Shown here: piece by piece, positions 7,874 through 16,859 of the stretch
Layout of the letters: each line of letters begins with the position of its first letter
Position numbering within the stretch: the first letter of the stretch is position 1
Assembly (NCBI RefSeq): GCF_002101315.1
Contig: NZ_CP020777.1
Coordinates: forward strand, 496,001-560,000
Direction of reading: 5' to 3'
Source: Candidatus Pelagibacter sp. RS39
Lineage (GTDB): Bacteria > Pseudomonadota > Alphaproteobacteria > Pelagibacterales > Pelagibacteraceae
DNA: 64,000 nt
Translations under genes and position numbers: made by a program
Notes under the pieces: model-generated
Told to the model about the DNA's origin: nothing
Seen by the model: only the letters and a program-made list of their open reading frames with translations
The model's database searches: none

Positions 7874-9090
7874 GTTCAGAAAAATTTTTTCAATCAAGAA
7901 CAGCAATAGTCACATTATTTGCCGCTTGCCTAGTTGTTCTGATTTCACTCGGTGTAAGGCAGACCTTTGGTTTGTTTTTTATGGATTTCAACGAAAGTTT
8001 AAAAATAAGCAATACTGCATTTGGTTTTGCTATAGGAGTGCAGATGTTAATGTGGGGTCTAACTGGACCAATTTTTGGAGCTATCGCAGATAAATATGGT
8101 GGTCATGTAGCAATTATTTCAGCATTTATTTTTTATACAGCAGGAATATTCTTTTTATATACAGGACCTAACACAGGAATTTTTTTTCAAATACATATGG
8201 GATTGTTAATTGGAATAGGTTTAGGAGGTACAGCTATAAGCATACCAATGTCAATAGTTGGAAAACATTTCCCTTTATCCACAAGAACTATTGCAATGAG
8301 TTTTGTTACTGCTGTTGGATCATTTGGCTACTTTTTATCTCCGATTTTTACAAGTTATTCACTTAATGAATTTGGATGGAATTATACTTTATTTGTTTTT
8401 GGAATATTTTTAGTTGGAGGTTTAGTAGCTGCGTATTTTGTAAGATCTCCATCTGTAAATGAAAATTTAGAAAAAATATCTGACCAATCATTTTCTGAAG
8501 CACTCACTGAAGCATTTAAAACAAAAAGTTATATTCTTCTTGTATCAGGTTTTTTCGTTTGTGGATTTCATATTACTTTAGTTGGAACTCATGTTCCCAA
8601 GTATGTAATAGATAGAGGTCTAGAAGATTGGACTGCAGCAGCTATTTTATCTTTAATTGGTTTATTTAATATTTTTGGCTCTTTGTTAAGTGGATATCTT
8701 TCTGCAAAAATGAGTAAAAAAATAATTTTAAGTGCAATCTACTTTTTGAGAGGGATTTCAATAGTGTTCTTTATATTTACTCCAGCAAGCAATATTTCAG
8801 CATTTATATTTGGAGCAAGCTTTGGTTTTCTATGGTTGTCTACAGTGCCAGCTACCAGCGGAATAGTAGCCCACCTTTTTGGAACCAAATATCTGGGCTT
8901 GCTATATGGAATTGTTTTTTTAAGTCATCAAATTGGTTCATTTTTTGGTGCTTATTTAGGAGGCTTATTTCATGATACGTATGGTTCATATGATTATGCG
9001 TGGTATTTAGCAATTGCATTATCTATTTTTGCAGCAATAATTCATTTACCAATTAAAGAGGAACCAGTCTTAAGACTTAAAACAGAATAA
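7870..9090 (+). CDS. MFS transporter
   Basis: A 406-residue major facilitator with 12 predicted spans, arranged as two halves around a cytoplasmic loop near residues 198-222. The GPIFGAIADKYGGHVAI motif (about 65-81) is the MFS loop 2-3 signature. It resembles the oxalate:formate antiporter-like branch, but the substrate cannot be read from sequence. Translation is probably coupled to metC through an ATGA overlap, and pabB follows one base after the stop, so all may form one operon. Confidence 0.88.
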   Translation: MSSEKFFQSRTAIVTLFAACLVVLISLGVRQTFGLFFMDFNESLKISNTAFGFAIGVQMLMWGLTGPIFGAIADKYGGHVAIISAFIFYTAGIFFLYTGPNTGIFFQIHMGLLIGIGLGGTAISIPMSIVGKHFPLSTRTIAMSFVTAVGSFGYFLSPIFTSYSLNEFGWNYTLFVFGIFLVGGLVAAYFVRSPSVNENLEKISDQSFSEALTEAFKTKSYILLVSGFFVCGFHITLVGTHVPKYVIDRGLEDWTAAAILSLIGLFNIFGSLLSGYLSAKMSKKIILSAIYFLRGISIVFFIFTPASNISAFIFGASFGFLWLSTVPATSGIVAHLFGTKYLGLLYGIVFLSHQIGSFFGAYLGGLFHDTYGSYDYAWYLAIALSIFAAIIHLPIKEEPVLRLKTE

Positions 9091-9091
9091 A

Positions 9092-10243
9092 TTGAATAGA
9101 ATAAATCAATTAACAGAAATACATCAATCAGGGAAGCCTTACATTATTTATAAATCACAAAAAGGATTTGATCTTTATACTGATTTCTCTAAAAAAATTA
9201 TCTTAAACAAAAAAAATATTAAAAGTTTTTTAAATAAAAAAAACAAAAGAAATTTTAAAGACACCGATCTTTTTATTGGTTTTTTTGGATATGAGTTATT
9301 AAATAACTTGATTGATATAAAGGTTCCAAATCAAGCAAATTTAAGTTTTCCAAAAGGTATCTTTTATAAACCAGAAACAAAAATTAAACTTAGTAACAAA
9401 TTAAAGTATAGTAAAAAAAGTTTTAAATCTGGACGCTTTAAAATTAATATAAATAGAAAGACTTACACCAATATATTCAATAAATTTAAGAAAAAGATTA
9501 AAAGTGGTGAAACATATCAAATTAAGATTTGCACAAAATACAAAACAAAATCAGAGATTAATCCATTAGATTTTTTTTCAAGGTTATCCAACACTAATTT
9601 GGCTCCAGAGGCTTTTATGATTAAGGATAATAATTACTCAATAATAAGCTGTTCTCCAGAGAATTTAATAACAAAAAAAGGCACAGATATATCCACTAAA
9701 CCAATTGCAGGAACAGTTAAAAAAACAAAGTACTTAAATAAAAAAAAAGCATTAAGTTATTTTAGAAAAAACCTTAAGGAAACTAAAGAACATAACATGA
9801 TTGTAGATATGGAAAGAAATGATTTATCAAGAATATGTAAAATAGGTTCTGTAAAATTGTCTAAACAAAAAATTGTAGAGGAATATAAAGACCTCTTTCA
9901 TTATGTGAGCTTAATAAAAGGAAAATTAAAAAAAAATATAAGTAATTTAGAAATAATTAAAGCAATGATGCCAGGTGGCTCAGTTATAGGGTGTCCAAAG
10001 ATTAACACTCTCAATCTTTTAAACAATCAGGAAAAAGAAAATAGAAATATTTACACTGGAAGTTTTGGTTATATAAAATTTAATGGTGATATGAGATTCA
10101 ATATAATTATAAGATCAATCTTAAATTTTAAAAATATCTCAGAAATTTCAGTTGCCTCAGGCGTTGTTGTAGATAGTAATGCAAATCACGAATTTAATGA
10201 AAATTTTATCAAAGCAAAGGCATTAATAGATTTGTTTAAATGA
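9092..10243 (+). CDS. pabB: Aminodeoxychorismate synthase component I-like (PabB)
   Basis: A 383-residue chorismate-binding enzyme that starts with TTG at 9092. It should convert chorismate with ammonia from PabA into 4-amino-4-deoxychorismate for folate. The core has CSPENLI, PIAGT (204-208), MIVDMERNDLSR and MPGGSVIGCPK (293-303). PGGS is PabB-like, but PIAGT with Ala is the form seen in anthranilate synthases, where E. coli PabB has PIKGT. Followed by pabA and a pabC-like gene, so pABA synthesis is the favoured role. TrpE activity is the alternative. Confidence 0.8.
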   Translation: MNRINQLTEIHQSGKPYIIYKSQKGFDLYTDFSKKIILNKKNIKSFLNKKNKRNFKDTDLFIGFFGYELLNNLIDIKVPNQANLSFPKGIFYKPETKIKLSNKLKYSKKSFKSGRFKININRKTYTNIFNKFKKKIKSGETYQIKICTKYKTKSEINPLDFFSRLSNTNLAPEAFMIKDNNYSIISCSPENLITKKGTDISTKPIAGTVKKTKYLNKKKALSYFRKNLKETKEHNMIVDMERNDLSRICKIGSVKLSKQKIVEEYKDLFHYVSLIKGKLKKNISNLEIIKAMMPGGSVIGCPKINTLNLLNNQEKENRNIYTGSFGYIKFNGDMRFNIIIRSILNFKNISEISVASGVVVDSNANHEFNENFIKAKALIDLFK

Positions 10244-10797
10244 TTTACGTAATTGATCATAATGACTCTTTTACTCATAATGTAGTTCATCAGTTTGCTA
10301 TGTTTGATAAAGTTGAGTGTGATAACTATGATAGAATTGATGAAAATAAGATTAAGCGGGCATCAACAATAATTTTTTCACCAGGACCAGGTAATCCCAA
10401 AGATTATCCAGTTACTTCTAAAATTTATAAAAAATTTAAAGGTAAAAAAAAAATAATAGGGATTTGTTTAGGATTTCAACACATTCTATATTGTGAAGGA
10501 GCAAAAATTATTGAACAAAAAAAAATTTATCACGGTTTTCAATCAAATGTCAAAGTAGTCAATGACAAATCTTTATTTCGGAAAGGAAAAAAATTTAAAG
10601 TTGGCAGGTATCACTCTTTGAAGTTAAAAGAGCCTTTCAAATCTAATAATTTTGAGATAACTATGAGATGTTTAACTTCAAAAGTTGCAATGGCTTTTGA
10701 AAATAATAAAGAAAAAATATATGGTTTTCAATTTCACCCAGAGTCTTTTTTAACTATCAATGGTAAAATACTTATTAAAAAAATCCTATCAGCTTAA
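10240..10797 (+). CDS. pabA: Glutamine amidotransferase subunit (PabA/TrpG family)
   Basis: A 185-residue class I glutamine amidotransferase that supplies ammonia to the neighbouring PabB. The catalytic Cys76 lies in GICLGFQH, and His166 and Glu168 in FQFHPES. The IDHNDSFTHN start is typical of PabA/TrpG. It overlaps pabB by 4 bases and the pabC-like gene by 38 bases, so the three are translated from one message. Whether the product is ADC or anthranilate depends on the partner subunit. Confidence 0.87.
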   Translation: MIYVIDHNDSFTHNVVHQFAMFDKVECDNYDRIDENKIKRASTIIFSPGPGNPKDYPVTSKIYKKFKGKKKIIGICLGFQHILYCEGAKIIEQKKIYHGFQSNVKVVNDKSLFRKGKKFKVGRYHSLKLKEPFKSNNFEITMRCLTSKVAMAFENNKEKIYGFQFHPESFLTINGKILIKKILSA

Positions 10798-11536
10798 AGA
10801 CTTAAAGCAAATTGAGTTTCAGGACCTCTGGGGAGATCATGGAATTTTTACAACGATGTGGATTTTTGGCAAGCCAGCAAAAATTTTATTTTTTAATAAT
10901 CATTTAAAAAATTTAATTTCGTCTTTAAAAAAATATCAAATAAAAAAGAGATCTTTAAAAACAGACATTTTAAAAATAATTAACAAAAACTTATCTAAAA
11001 AAAGGAAATATAATCATCTACTAAGGGTTGCTATTAATAAGAATATTATATCAATCTCTTTAAGAAAAAGAGTTAAACCTAAATTAAATTTTAATTTGAA
11101 GCTAGTAAAATTAAAAAGAGAAAAACCAGAATATAAAAATCTCAAATATAAAAAAATCTTATCTTATCTATCAAAAATGGATAACTCAAAATCAGATATT
11201 GCATTAGTATCTAATAATAGATTATTAGAAACCGGAACATCAAATTTATTATTTGTTAAAGATCAAAAATTTTTTACACCTAAAAAAGGTTATTATGAGG
11301 GAAACACTTATAAATTTTTCAAAACAAAAATAAGAAAGATAATAAAAAAAGATATTTTGCTCAAAGAGATAAAAAAATACGATGAAATATTATTAATAGG
11401 CTCTGGTAAAGGTGTTGCTTCAGTTAGAACAATAAATGAAATTAAATGGAAAAGAAAAAATTTAGAAAAATTTAATATTTTATCAAAACACTATCATGCA
11501 GAAATGAATAAATGTAACTCTTATAAATTTAAGTAA
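10760..11536 (+). CDS. pabC: Class IV aminotransferase, probable aminodeoxychorismate lyase (PabC)
   Basis: A 258-residue fold-type IV PLP enzyme. NLKYKKILSYL carries the likely PLP lysine region, and LLETGTSNLLFV is the class IV signature. Its position right behind pabB and pabA points to aminodeoxychorismate lyase, which releases pyruvate to give p-aminobenzoate. The usual PGITR-like motif is replaced by YEGNTYKFF, so the assignment rests partly on context. The ATG at 10760 gives a 38-base overlap with pabA. A branched-chain or D-amino acid transaminase is the alternative. Confidence 0.75.
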   Translation: MVKYLLKKSYQLKDLKQIEFQDLWGDHGIFTTMWIFGKPAKILFFNNHLKNLISSLKKYQIKKRSLKTDILKIINKNLSKKRKYNHLLRVAINKNIISISLRKRVKPKLNFNLKLVKLKREKPEYKNLKYKKILSYLSKMDNSKSDIALVSNNRLLETGTSNLLFVKDQKFFTPKKGYYEGNTYKFFKTKIRKIIKKDILLKEIKKYDEILLIGSGKGVASVRTINEIKWKRKNLEKFNILSKHYHAEMNKCNSYKFK

Positions 11537-11935
11537 ATGAAAGATCCAAATAACCCTTGCTTATTTTGTAATATTGAAAAAAGTGGATGTGCATACGAAA
11601 ATGAACTAGCTTATGCAAGTTATGATTCTTATCCAGTTACAGAACATCATTGTTTAATTATTCCTAAGAGGCACATAAAAGATTATTTTGATTTATCTAA
11701 TGAAGAATTGCTTGCATGTAATGATCTTGTTCAAATTGTAAAAAAAGAAATAATTAAAAAAGATCCGTCAGTGAAAGGATTTAATTTGGGAACTAATATT
11801 GGAAAAGTTTCTGGTCAATCAATTTTACATTGCCATCTTCATCTGATTCCCCGTAGAAAGGGAGATGTTGACAATCCTCAAGGAGGAGTAAGGTCTGTTA
11901 TCCCAAATAAACAACACTATAAAAGAAATAAATAG
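11537..11935 (+). CDS. HIT family nucleotide-binding protein
   Basis: A 132-residue histidine triad protein. The active-site HCHLHL lies at 98-103 with IPRRKGD after it, and a Cys pair at 8 and 11 (CLFCNI) probably takes part in zinc binding. HIT enzymes hydrolyse or transfer nucleoside monophosphates, for example from Ap4A or adenosine phosphoramidates; some act on APS. The start follows the pabC stop without a gap, so it likely belongs to the pab transcript. The actual substrate is unknown. Confidence 0.88.
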   Translation: MKDPNNPCLFCNIEKSGCAYENELAYASYDSYPVTEHHCLIIPKRHIKDYFDLSNEELLACNDLVQIVKKEIIKKDPSVKGFNLGTNIGKVSGQSILHCHLHLIPRRKGDVDNPQGGVRSVIPNKQHYKRNK

Positions 11936-11953
11936 CCTGTTATTAATGACAAA

Positions 11954-11982
11954 TTGACCCTAGTTTGAGGTTGCACTATAAA
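11954..11982 (+). promoter_or_regulatory. Sigma-70 promoter of the apr operon
   Basis: TTGACC (11954-11959) and TATAAA (11977-11982) are separated by 17 bases, close to the consensus for the housekeeping sigma factor. The expected start of transcription near 11989 leaves a leader of about 37 bases before the aprM ATG at 12026. Confidence 0.65.
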
Positions 11983-12025
11983 TTCAACTATATATAAAAC
12001 CTAAAACTAATTCAAAATTTAACAA

Positions 12026-12829
12026 ATGGCGGAAATGTTAAGTAACAATCCATTTTCAATTTTATCAGAAATAATATCACCTGTTGCAATGCAATCTTTT
12101 ATTATTGCAATGATTTTGTTGATTGCAATTGGAACAATCATCCAAATGATACATCATAAGAATCTGACTTATTTTTTTAATAATGCCAAAAAGGCAAAAC
12201 TTTCAGCAACAAAAGAACTAGGTGTTGGAGAAAAAGTTTCTGTGATTGCCAAAACAACTGTCGTTGATATTGGAACAACTTCGGAATTAGGTTTTGGTAA
12301 AAGAAGACTTGCACATGTTCTTGGAATGTATGGAACAATTTTGTTCTGGGTTTCCTCGGCTATGTTAGTATTTTGTTACACAGGCGTTGGTAAATCAAAT
12401 TCTCAAACATGGTCAATGCTCTGGCATGTTGGAGCTATCTTAACTTGCTTAGGTGGATATTGGTTTTGGTTTTTTTTAAGGGTTGACGTATCTGCGGAAG
12501 CTCATCCTTGGTATAGAATTATTAAAGCTGATCTTTTTGTCTTAGCTTTACTTGCATGTTCAACTTTTGGTTTAGCTTGGTCTTACACTCAATTTAATGG
12601 TCAAACAGGTTTGTCTTATTTATTTTTAATTTTATTTGTTGCGTCTAATTTAGTTTTATTTGGTGGTGTCTACTGGTCTAAATTTGCCCATATGTTCTAC
12701 AAACCAGGAGCAGCAATACAAAAAAATTTAGCTGAAGCTGATGGTTCAAGAGATAACTTACCTCCACCAGCTGATGCTCCTGAGCAATTTGGCTTAGGCA
12801 TAAAAAGAGAAGAGCCAAAACACTATTAA
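12026..12829 (+). CDS. aprM: APS reductase membrane anchor AprM
   Basis: A 267-residue membrane protein with about five spans (about 18-42, 96-118, 130-152, 166-186 and 196-217). It stands directly before aprB and aprA, as in the aprMBA clusters of sulfur-oxidising bacteria and SAR11, where AprM is proposed to anchor APS reductase and pass electrons to the quinone pool. Conserved His residues in the spans (LAHVLG, LWHVGA, FAHMF) could hold heme; this is inference. First gene of an operon with its own good promoter. Confidence 0.8.
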   Translation: MAEMLSNNPFSILSEIISPVAMQSFIIAMILLIAIGTIIQMIHHKNLTYFFNNAKKAKLSATKELGVGEKVSVIAKTTVVDIGTTSELGFGKRRLAHVLGMYGTILFWVSSAMLVFCYTGVGKSNSQTWSMLWHVGAILTCLGGYWFWFFLRVDVSAEAHPWYRIIKADLFVLALLACSTFGLAWSYTQFNGQTGLSYLFLILFVASNLVLFGGVYWSKFAHMFYKPGAAIQKNLAEADGSRDNLPPPADAPEQFGLGIKREEPKHY

Positions 12830-12860
12830 TATGCTATTAAAAAAAGGAGAAAAATAAATT

Positions 12861-13331
12861 ATGTCAACTTTTGTATACATGACAAGATGTGATGGTTGTG
12901 GACATTGTGTAGATATATGTCCTTCAGACATCATGCATATAGACGAAAATATTAGAAGAGCAAAGAACATTGAACCAAATTTTTGTTGGGAATGTTATTC
13001 ATGCGTTAAAGCATGTCCCAATCATGCAATCGATGTAAGAGGATATGCTGATTTTGCTCCTATGGGACATAGCGTAAGAGTAAGAAGGGAAGAGGAAAAA
13101 GGAACCATATCTTGGAAAATTAAATTTAGAAATGGAACTGAAAAAAATTTTGTATCTCCAATAACAACAAAGCCTTGGGGTAAATTCATTCCTAAACTTG
13201 CTGAGGGTGATACGCCTAATCAAGGAGAAATTAATTCTCAAAGATTATATAGTGAACCTGAAGGTTTAAACACTAATAAAGAGTTACCATCAGTTCCTAA
13301 AGAGTCTTTCAAAAAAGGAGTTTATTATTAA
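12861..13331 (+). CDS. aprB: Adenylylsulfate reductase beta subunit AprB
   Basis: A 156-residue iron-sulfur subunit that carries electrons between AprA's FAD and the membrane. Two [4Fe-4S] clusters are encoded by CDGCGHCVDICP (Cys10, 13, 16, 20) and CWECYSCVKACP (Cys42, 45, 48, 52). The C-terminal region with KPWGKFIPKL matches AprB tails that wrap around AprA. An AAAAAGGAG-like ribosome site precedes the start. Its stop overlaps the aprA start in TAATG, which gives coupled translation. Confidence 0.95.
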   Translation: MSTFVYMTRCDGCGHCVDICPSDIMHIDENIRRAKNIEPNFCWECYSCVKACPNHAIDVRGYADFAPMGHSVRVRREEEKGTISWKIKFRNGTEKNFVSPITTKPWGKFIPKLAEGDTPNQGEINSQRLYSEPEGLNTNKELPSVPKESFKKGVYY

Positions 13332-15190
13332 TGGCTAAACACAAAACACATTATGAAGAATGTGATGTATTAGTCGTTGGTGGTGGAATGGCTGGTACAG
13401 GAGCAACTTTTGAAGCCAGACATTGGGGAAGAGACTTAAAAATAGTTTGTGTTGAAAAAGCAAACATTGATCGAAGCGGTGCAGTTGCACAAGGTTTATA
13501 TGCAATTAATTGTTATATGGGAATGCAATGGGATGAAAATCAACCTGAGGACCATGTAAGATACGCTAGAAATGATTTGATGGGAATGGTCAGAGAGGAT
13601 TTAGGTTATGACATGGCTCGTCATGTAGATTCAACAGTTCACATGTTTGATGAGTGGGGTCTTCCAATGATGAAAAATGAAAAGACTGGAAGATACCTAA
13701 GAGAAGGTAAATGGCAGATTATGATTCATGGTGAAAGCTATAAACCAATTGTAGCAGAGGCTGCAAAAAAATCAGCAGATAAAATTTATAATAGAATAAT
13801 GGTTACTCATTTATTAATGGATGAGTCCCAAGAAAATAGAATTGGCGGTGCAGTTGGATTTAATATGAGAACAGGTGACTTTCATGTATTTAAATCTAAA
13901 ACAGTAATAGTAGCTGCTGGTGGAGCATCACATATTTTTAAACCAAGAGCTGTAGGAGAAGGCATGGGAAGAACTTGGTATGCACCATGGAGCAATGGCT
14001 CAGCTTACGCATTACCTATAGCTGCAGGTGCTAAGATGACACAAATGGAAAACAGAATTGTGTTGTGTAGATTTAAAGATGGTTATGGACCTGTTGGAGC
14101 ATATTTTTTACACTTAAAAACATATACACAAAATGCCAATGGCGAAAATTATGAAAAAAAATGGTATGATCAAACTAAGGAATTAGTTGGAGAATATATT
14201 GATCATCACCCAACTCCTACCTGTTTAAGAAATCATGCATTTATTCAAGAAGTTGCATCAGGTAATGGACCAATTCACATGGTAACAACAGAAGCTTTTC
14301 AAGATCCACATTTAGAAACTGTTGGATGGGAAAACTTTTTAGGAATGACGGTTGGTCAAGCCGTTGTTTGGGCATCACAAAATATTGATCCTAAGTATAC
14401 AAATCCTGAGTTAACCACATCTGAACCTTACGTAATGGGATCTCATGCAACATGTTCTGGAGCATGGGTAAGTGGGCCAGAGGATTTGTCTCCTCCAGAA
14501 TACTTCTGGGGTTATAATAGAATGTTAACTATTGATGGACTTTTTGGTGCAGGAGATACAGTAGGCGGTAGTGCACATAAATTTTCATCAGGTTCTTTTA
14601 CCGAGGGTAGATTAGCAGCAAAAGCAGCAGTTAAATATATTGAAGACAAAAAGGCTGAAGGAATTAATGTTACAGATAAACAATGTGATGATTTTAAAAA
14701 GACTGTTTACAAACCTCTTGATAATTACACAGTTGCTCAAAACGAGATCACTGGCGGGACTGTTTCACCAAGTTATATTTCTCCAATTCAGGGATTGCAA
14801 AGACTTCAAAAAATAATGGATGAATACGTAGGGGGAATTACATCAAATTATATGACCAACGGAAATTTACTTAAAAAAGCCTTAGAACTTTTAAATTGGC
14901 TGCAAGAAGACTTAGAGCATGTCGGTGCGGAGGATTATCATCAGTTAATGAGAGCCTGGGAGCTAAAACATAGAGCTTTAACCTCACAATGTGTCACTGA
15001 ACATACTTTATTTAGGGAGGAAACTCGTTGGCCAGGATATTATTATAGAGGAGATCATATGAAGTTAGATGATGAAAATTGGCATTGTTTAACAGTTTCA
15101 AGAAGAGATCCTAAAACTGGTAAATTTTCATTAGAAAAAGTTCCGGTTTATCACATAGTTGATGAAAAAGAAAAAAAGAAAGCCTCATAA
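13331..15190 (+). CDS. aprA: Adenylylsulfate reductase alpha subunit AprA
   Basis: A 619-residue flavoprotein, the catalytic subunit of APS reductase. In aerobes it runs in reverse, oxidising sulfite plus AMP to APS. The FAD motif VLVVGGGMAGTGA is at 14-26, VVAAGGASHIF marks the second FAD contact near 194, and FGAGDTVGGSAHKFSSGSF near 410 is a typical AprA block. Near the C-terminus ETRWPGYYYRGD is also conserved in AprA. Nearby suyB, xsc and the TauE exporter provide or remove sulfite. No sat gene is in the window. Confidence 0.96.
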   Translation: MAKHKTHYEECDVLVVGGGMAGTGATFEARHWGRDLKIVCVEKANIDRSGAVAQGLYAINCYMGMQWDENQPEDHVRYARNDLMGMVREDLGYDMARHVDSTVHMFDEWGLPMMKNEKTGRYLREGKWQIMIHGESYKPIVAEAAKKSADKIYNRIMVTHLLMDESQENRIGGAVGFNMRTGDFHVFKSKTVIVAAGGASHIFKPRAVGEGMGRTWYAPWSNGSAYALPIAAGAKMTQMENRIVLCRFKDGYGPVGAYFLHLKTYTQNANGENYEKKWYDQTKELVGEYIDHHPTPTCLRNHAFIQEVASGNGPIHMVTTEAFQDPHLETVGWENFLGMTVGQAVVWASQNIDPKYTNPELTTSEPYVMGSHATCSGAWVSGPEDLSPPEYFWGYNRMLTIDGLFGAGDTVGGSAHKFSSGSFTEGRLAAKAAVKYIEDKKAEGINVTDKQCDDFKKTVYKPLDNYTVAQNEITGGTVSPSYISPIQGLQRLQKIMDEYVGGITSNYMTNGNLLKKALELLNWLQEDLEHVGAEDYHQLMRAWELKHRALTSQCVTEHTLFREETRWPGYYYRGDHMKLDDENWHCLTVSRRDPKTGKFSLEKVPVYHIVDEKEKKKAS

Positions 15191-15208
15191 TTTATTTTAA
15201 GCAAATTT

Positions 15209-15559
15209 ATGGATCTTTTGTCAAAATCAGATGAAGAGATTTTTACGATTGGTAAACCTTTTTGGGAAAATTTAGTTCGAGCCTCTAATATGAAGGATTA
15301 TGGCGGTTTTACTAAAGATTTCTCTACTCAAATGTTGTTTGGAGCCAATGAAGTAGAGCTTGGCAAACAATGGGCGAACAATAAAATAATCACAAATTTA
15401 AATGAAACTTATGAACCCTTTGGGACTTTAAGACGAGGTGATCACATTACAGTGCTTATCAAACAGACTAATAAAGAGATACCTGGAGAGTTTTTAGGAA
15501 GGTTGGTCTTAGGGGTTGAGGATGGTGAGATCAAGATTTTTGGAGCTACAATTTATTAA
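15209..15559 (+). CDS. Unrecognised 116-residue protein in the apr operon
   Basis: A soluble 116-residue protein that begins 18 bases after aprA and is therefore probably co-transcribed. It has no signal peptide, no spans and no cysteine. The helical N-terminal half (about 6-35), followed by alternating strands with TVLIKQTNKEIPGEFLGRLVLGVEDGEIKIFG, could be an NTF2-like alpha+beta barrel, but this is only an impression. A role in sulfite or APS handling is suggested by context alone. I do not recognise a family. Confidence 0.75.
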   Translation: MDLLSKSDEEIFTIGKPFWENLVRASNMKDYGGFTKDFSTQMLFGANEVELGKQWANNKIITNLNETYEPFGTLRRGDHITVLIKQTNKEIPGEFLGRLVLGVEDGEIKIFGATIY

Positions 15560-15566
15560 TTAAAGT

Positions 15567-15594
15567 TTGACAATTTTTTTACTGGGTGTATTCA
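15567..15594 (+). promoter_or_regulatory. Possible promoter for the 44-residue peptide and TauE genes
   Basis: A consensus -35 TTGACA (15567-15572) is followed after 16 bases by a weaker -10 TATTCA (15589-15594). Transcription would start near 15601, only a few bases before the ATG at 15604, giving a nearly leaderless message. Confidence 0.35.
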
Positions 15595-15603
15595 GGGATT
15601 TAG

Positions 15604-15738
15604 ATGCATCTTTCAAATTTAAAAATTCTAAATATCATAGCAAATAAAAAAACAACTTTTATTAAAACTGGAATTTTTTCAGCTATAGCTGCATGTTGGG
15701 GTGTTATCTTAGTTGGAACTTTTATTACTTTCAAATAA
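15604..15738 (+). CDS. 44-residue single-span membrane peptide
   Basis: ATG at 15604, stop at 15736. The peptide has a Lys-containing N-terminal half and one hydrophobic helix (about 20-43: FIKTGIFSAIAACWGVILVG). It sits between the apr operon and the TauE/SafE exporter gene, 26 bases in front of the latter. It may be an accessory to the exporter or to AprM, but nothing in the sequence proves this. Confidence 0.55.
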   Translation: MHLSNLKILNIIANKKTTFIKTGIFSAIAACWGVILVGTFITFK

Positions 15739-15764
15739 GTAATATTTTAAGTTTTTATTATTAG

Positions 15765-16859
15765 ATGGATGTTTTTTTACCTATAGCCCAAGTTTTTATT
15801 AACCCAGTAGAAATACTTTTGATAAGTGCCATTGTAGGTGTTCTTTCAGGTTTGTTTGGAGTAGGAGGTGGATTTTTAATGACACCTTTTTTAATCTTTA
15901 TGGGTGTTCCTCCAGCTTACGCAGTAGCTAATGAAGCAAATAATATTTTAGCAACTTCTGTATCTGGATCTACCACTCATTGGCTAAAAAATACTTTAGA
16001 TTATAAAATGGGATTAATGATTGTAGTTGGAGGGACAGTGGGAACTATAATTGGTATTTTTACATTCACTTATTTTAAAGATATTGGAAAAATAGATACA
16101 GTTATTTCTTTGGCTTACATGTACATTCTTGCAATTATTGGGACTTTGATGTTAGTGGAAAGCTTGGGTGAGATTGATAAAGCTAAAAAAAATATTGTTG
16201 AAAGGAAAAAATTGCATGTTCATTATTGGATTCATGGACTTCCTTTTAGAATGAGATTTCCAAAATCTAAATTATATGAAAGTATATTTACACCTATCAT
16301 AATTGGATTAGTTGTTGGTTTTATTGCAGCTATAATGGGGATTGGTGGTGCATTTATTCTAGTACCCGCAATGATTTATATAATTAAGATGCCAACAAGG
16401 TTAGTGCCTGGAACTTCGTTATTTGTAACAATTTTTGTTAGTGTGATAGTTACTTTTCTTCATTCAATTAACTATGGTTCAATAGATCTAATGTTGGTTT
16501 TAATGTTAGTTGTAGGATCAATAGTAGGAGTTCAAGTGGGCCAGAAACTTGGAGAACAGATTGACAGTTCAGGATTAAAGGCCTTATTAGCAATTTTATT
16601 ATTAATTGTTGGGATAGTAATAGCTTATGATACTTTTTTTGCTGAAGAGATACAACGTGAAGTATCATCTAAGGAATTGACAGAATTAAATTTTTTTTCA
16701 AAATTTATTAAAGAGTTTTCCGAAGATATGCCATTCTTTTACGGATTATTTTCAATTTTATTTGCTGTAATCTTAGGAATTTCTGCTGCTTTTATAAGAA
16801 GATTAATTTCAAAGTTTAGAAAAAAGTATTTTAATAAACCAGTAAAACAAACTAAATAA
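15765..16859 (+). CDS. tauE: TauE/SafE family sulfite exporter
   Basis: A 364-residue inner-membrane transporter with the two-repeat TauE/SafE pattern: GVLSGLFGVGGGFLMTPFL near residues 25-43 and GFIAAIMGIGGAFILVPAM near 185-203. About eight spans plus a further one near the C-terminus (about 325-345) are expected. Family members export sulfite or organosulfur anions. Placed after aprMBA and near xsc and suyAB, it is best read as a safety valve for sulfite set free from sulfonates. The C-terminal extension of about 60 residues is longer than in many members. Confidence 0.85.
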   Translation: MDVFLPIAQVFINPVEILLISAIVGVLSGLFGVGGGFLMTPFLIFMGVPPAYAVANEANNILATSVSGSTTHWLKNTLDYKMGLMIVVGGTVGTIIGIFTFTYFKDIGKIDTVISLAYMYILAIIGTLMLVESLGEIDKAKKNIVERKKLHVHYWIHGLPFRMRFPKSKLYESIFTPIIIGLVVGFIAAIMGIGGAFILVPAMIYIIKMPTRLVPGTSLFVTIFVSVIVTFLHSINYGSIDLMLVLMLVVGSIVGVQVGQKLGEQIDSSGLKALLAILLLIVGIVIAYDTFFAEEIQREVSSKELTELNFFSKFIKEFSEDMPFFYGLFSILFAVILGISAAFIRRLISKFRKKYFNKPVKQTK

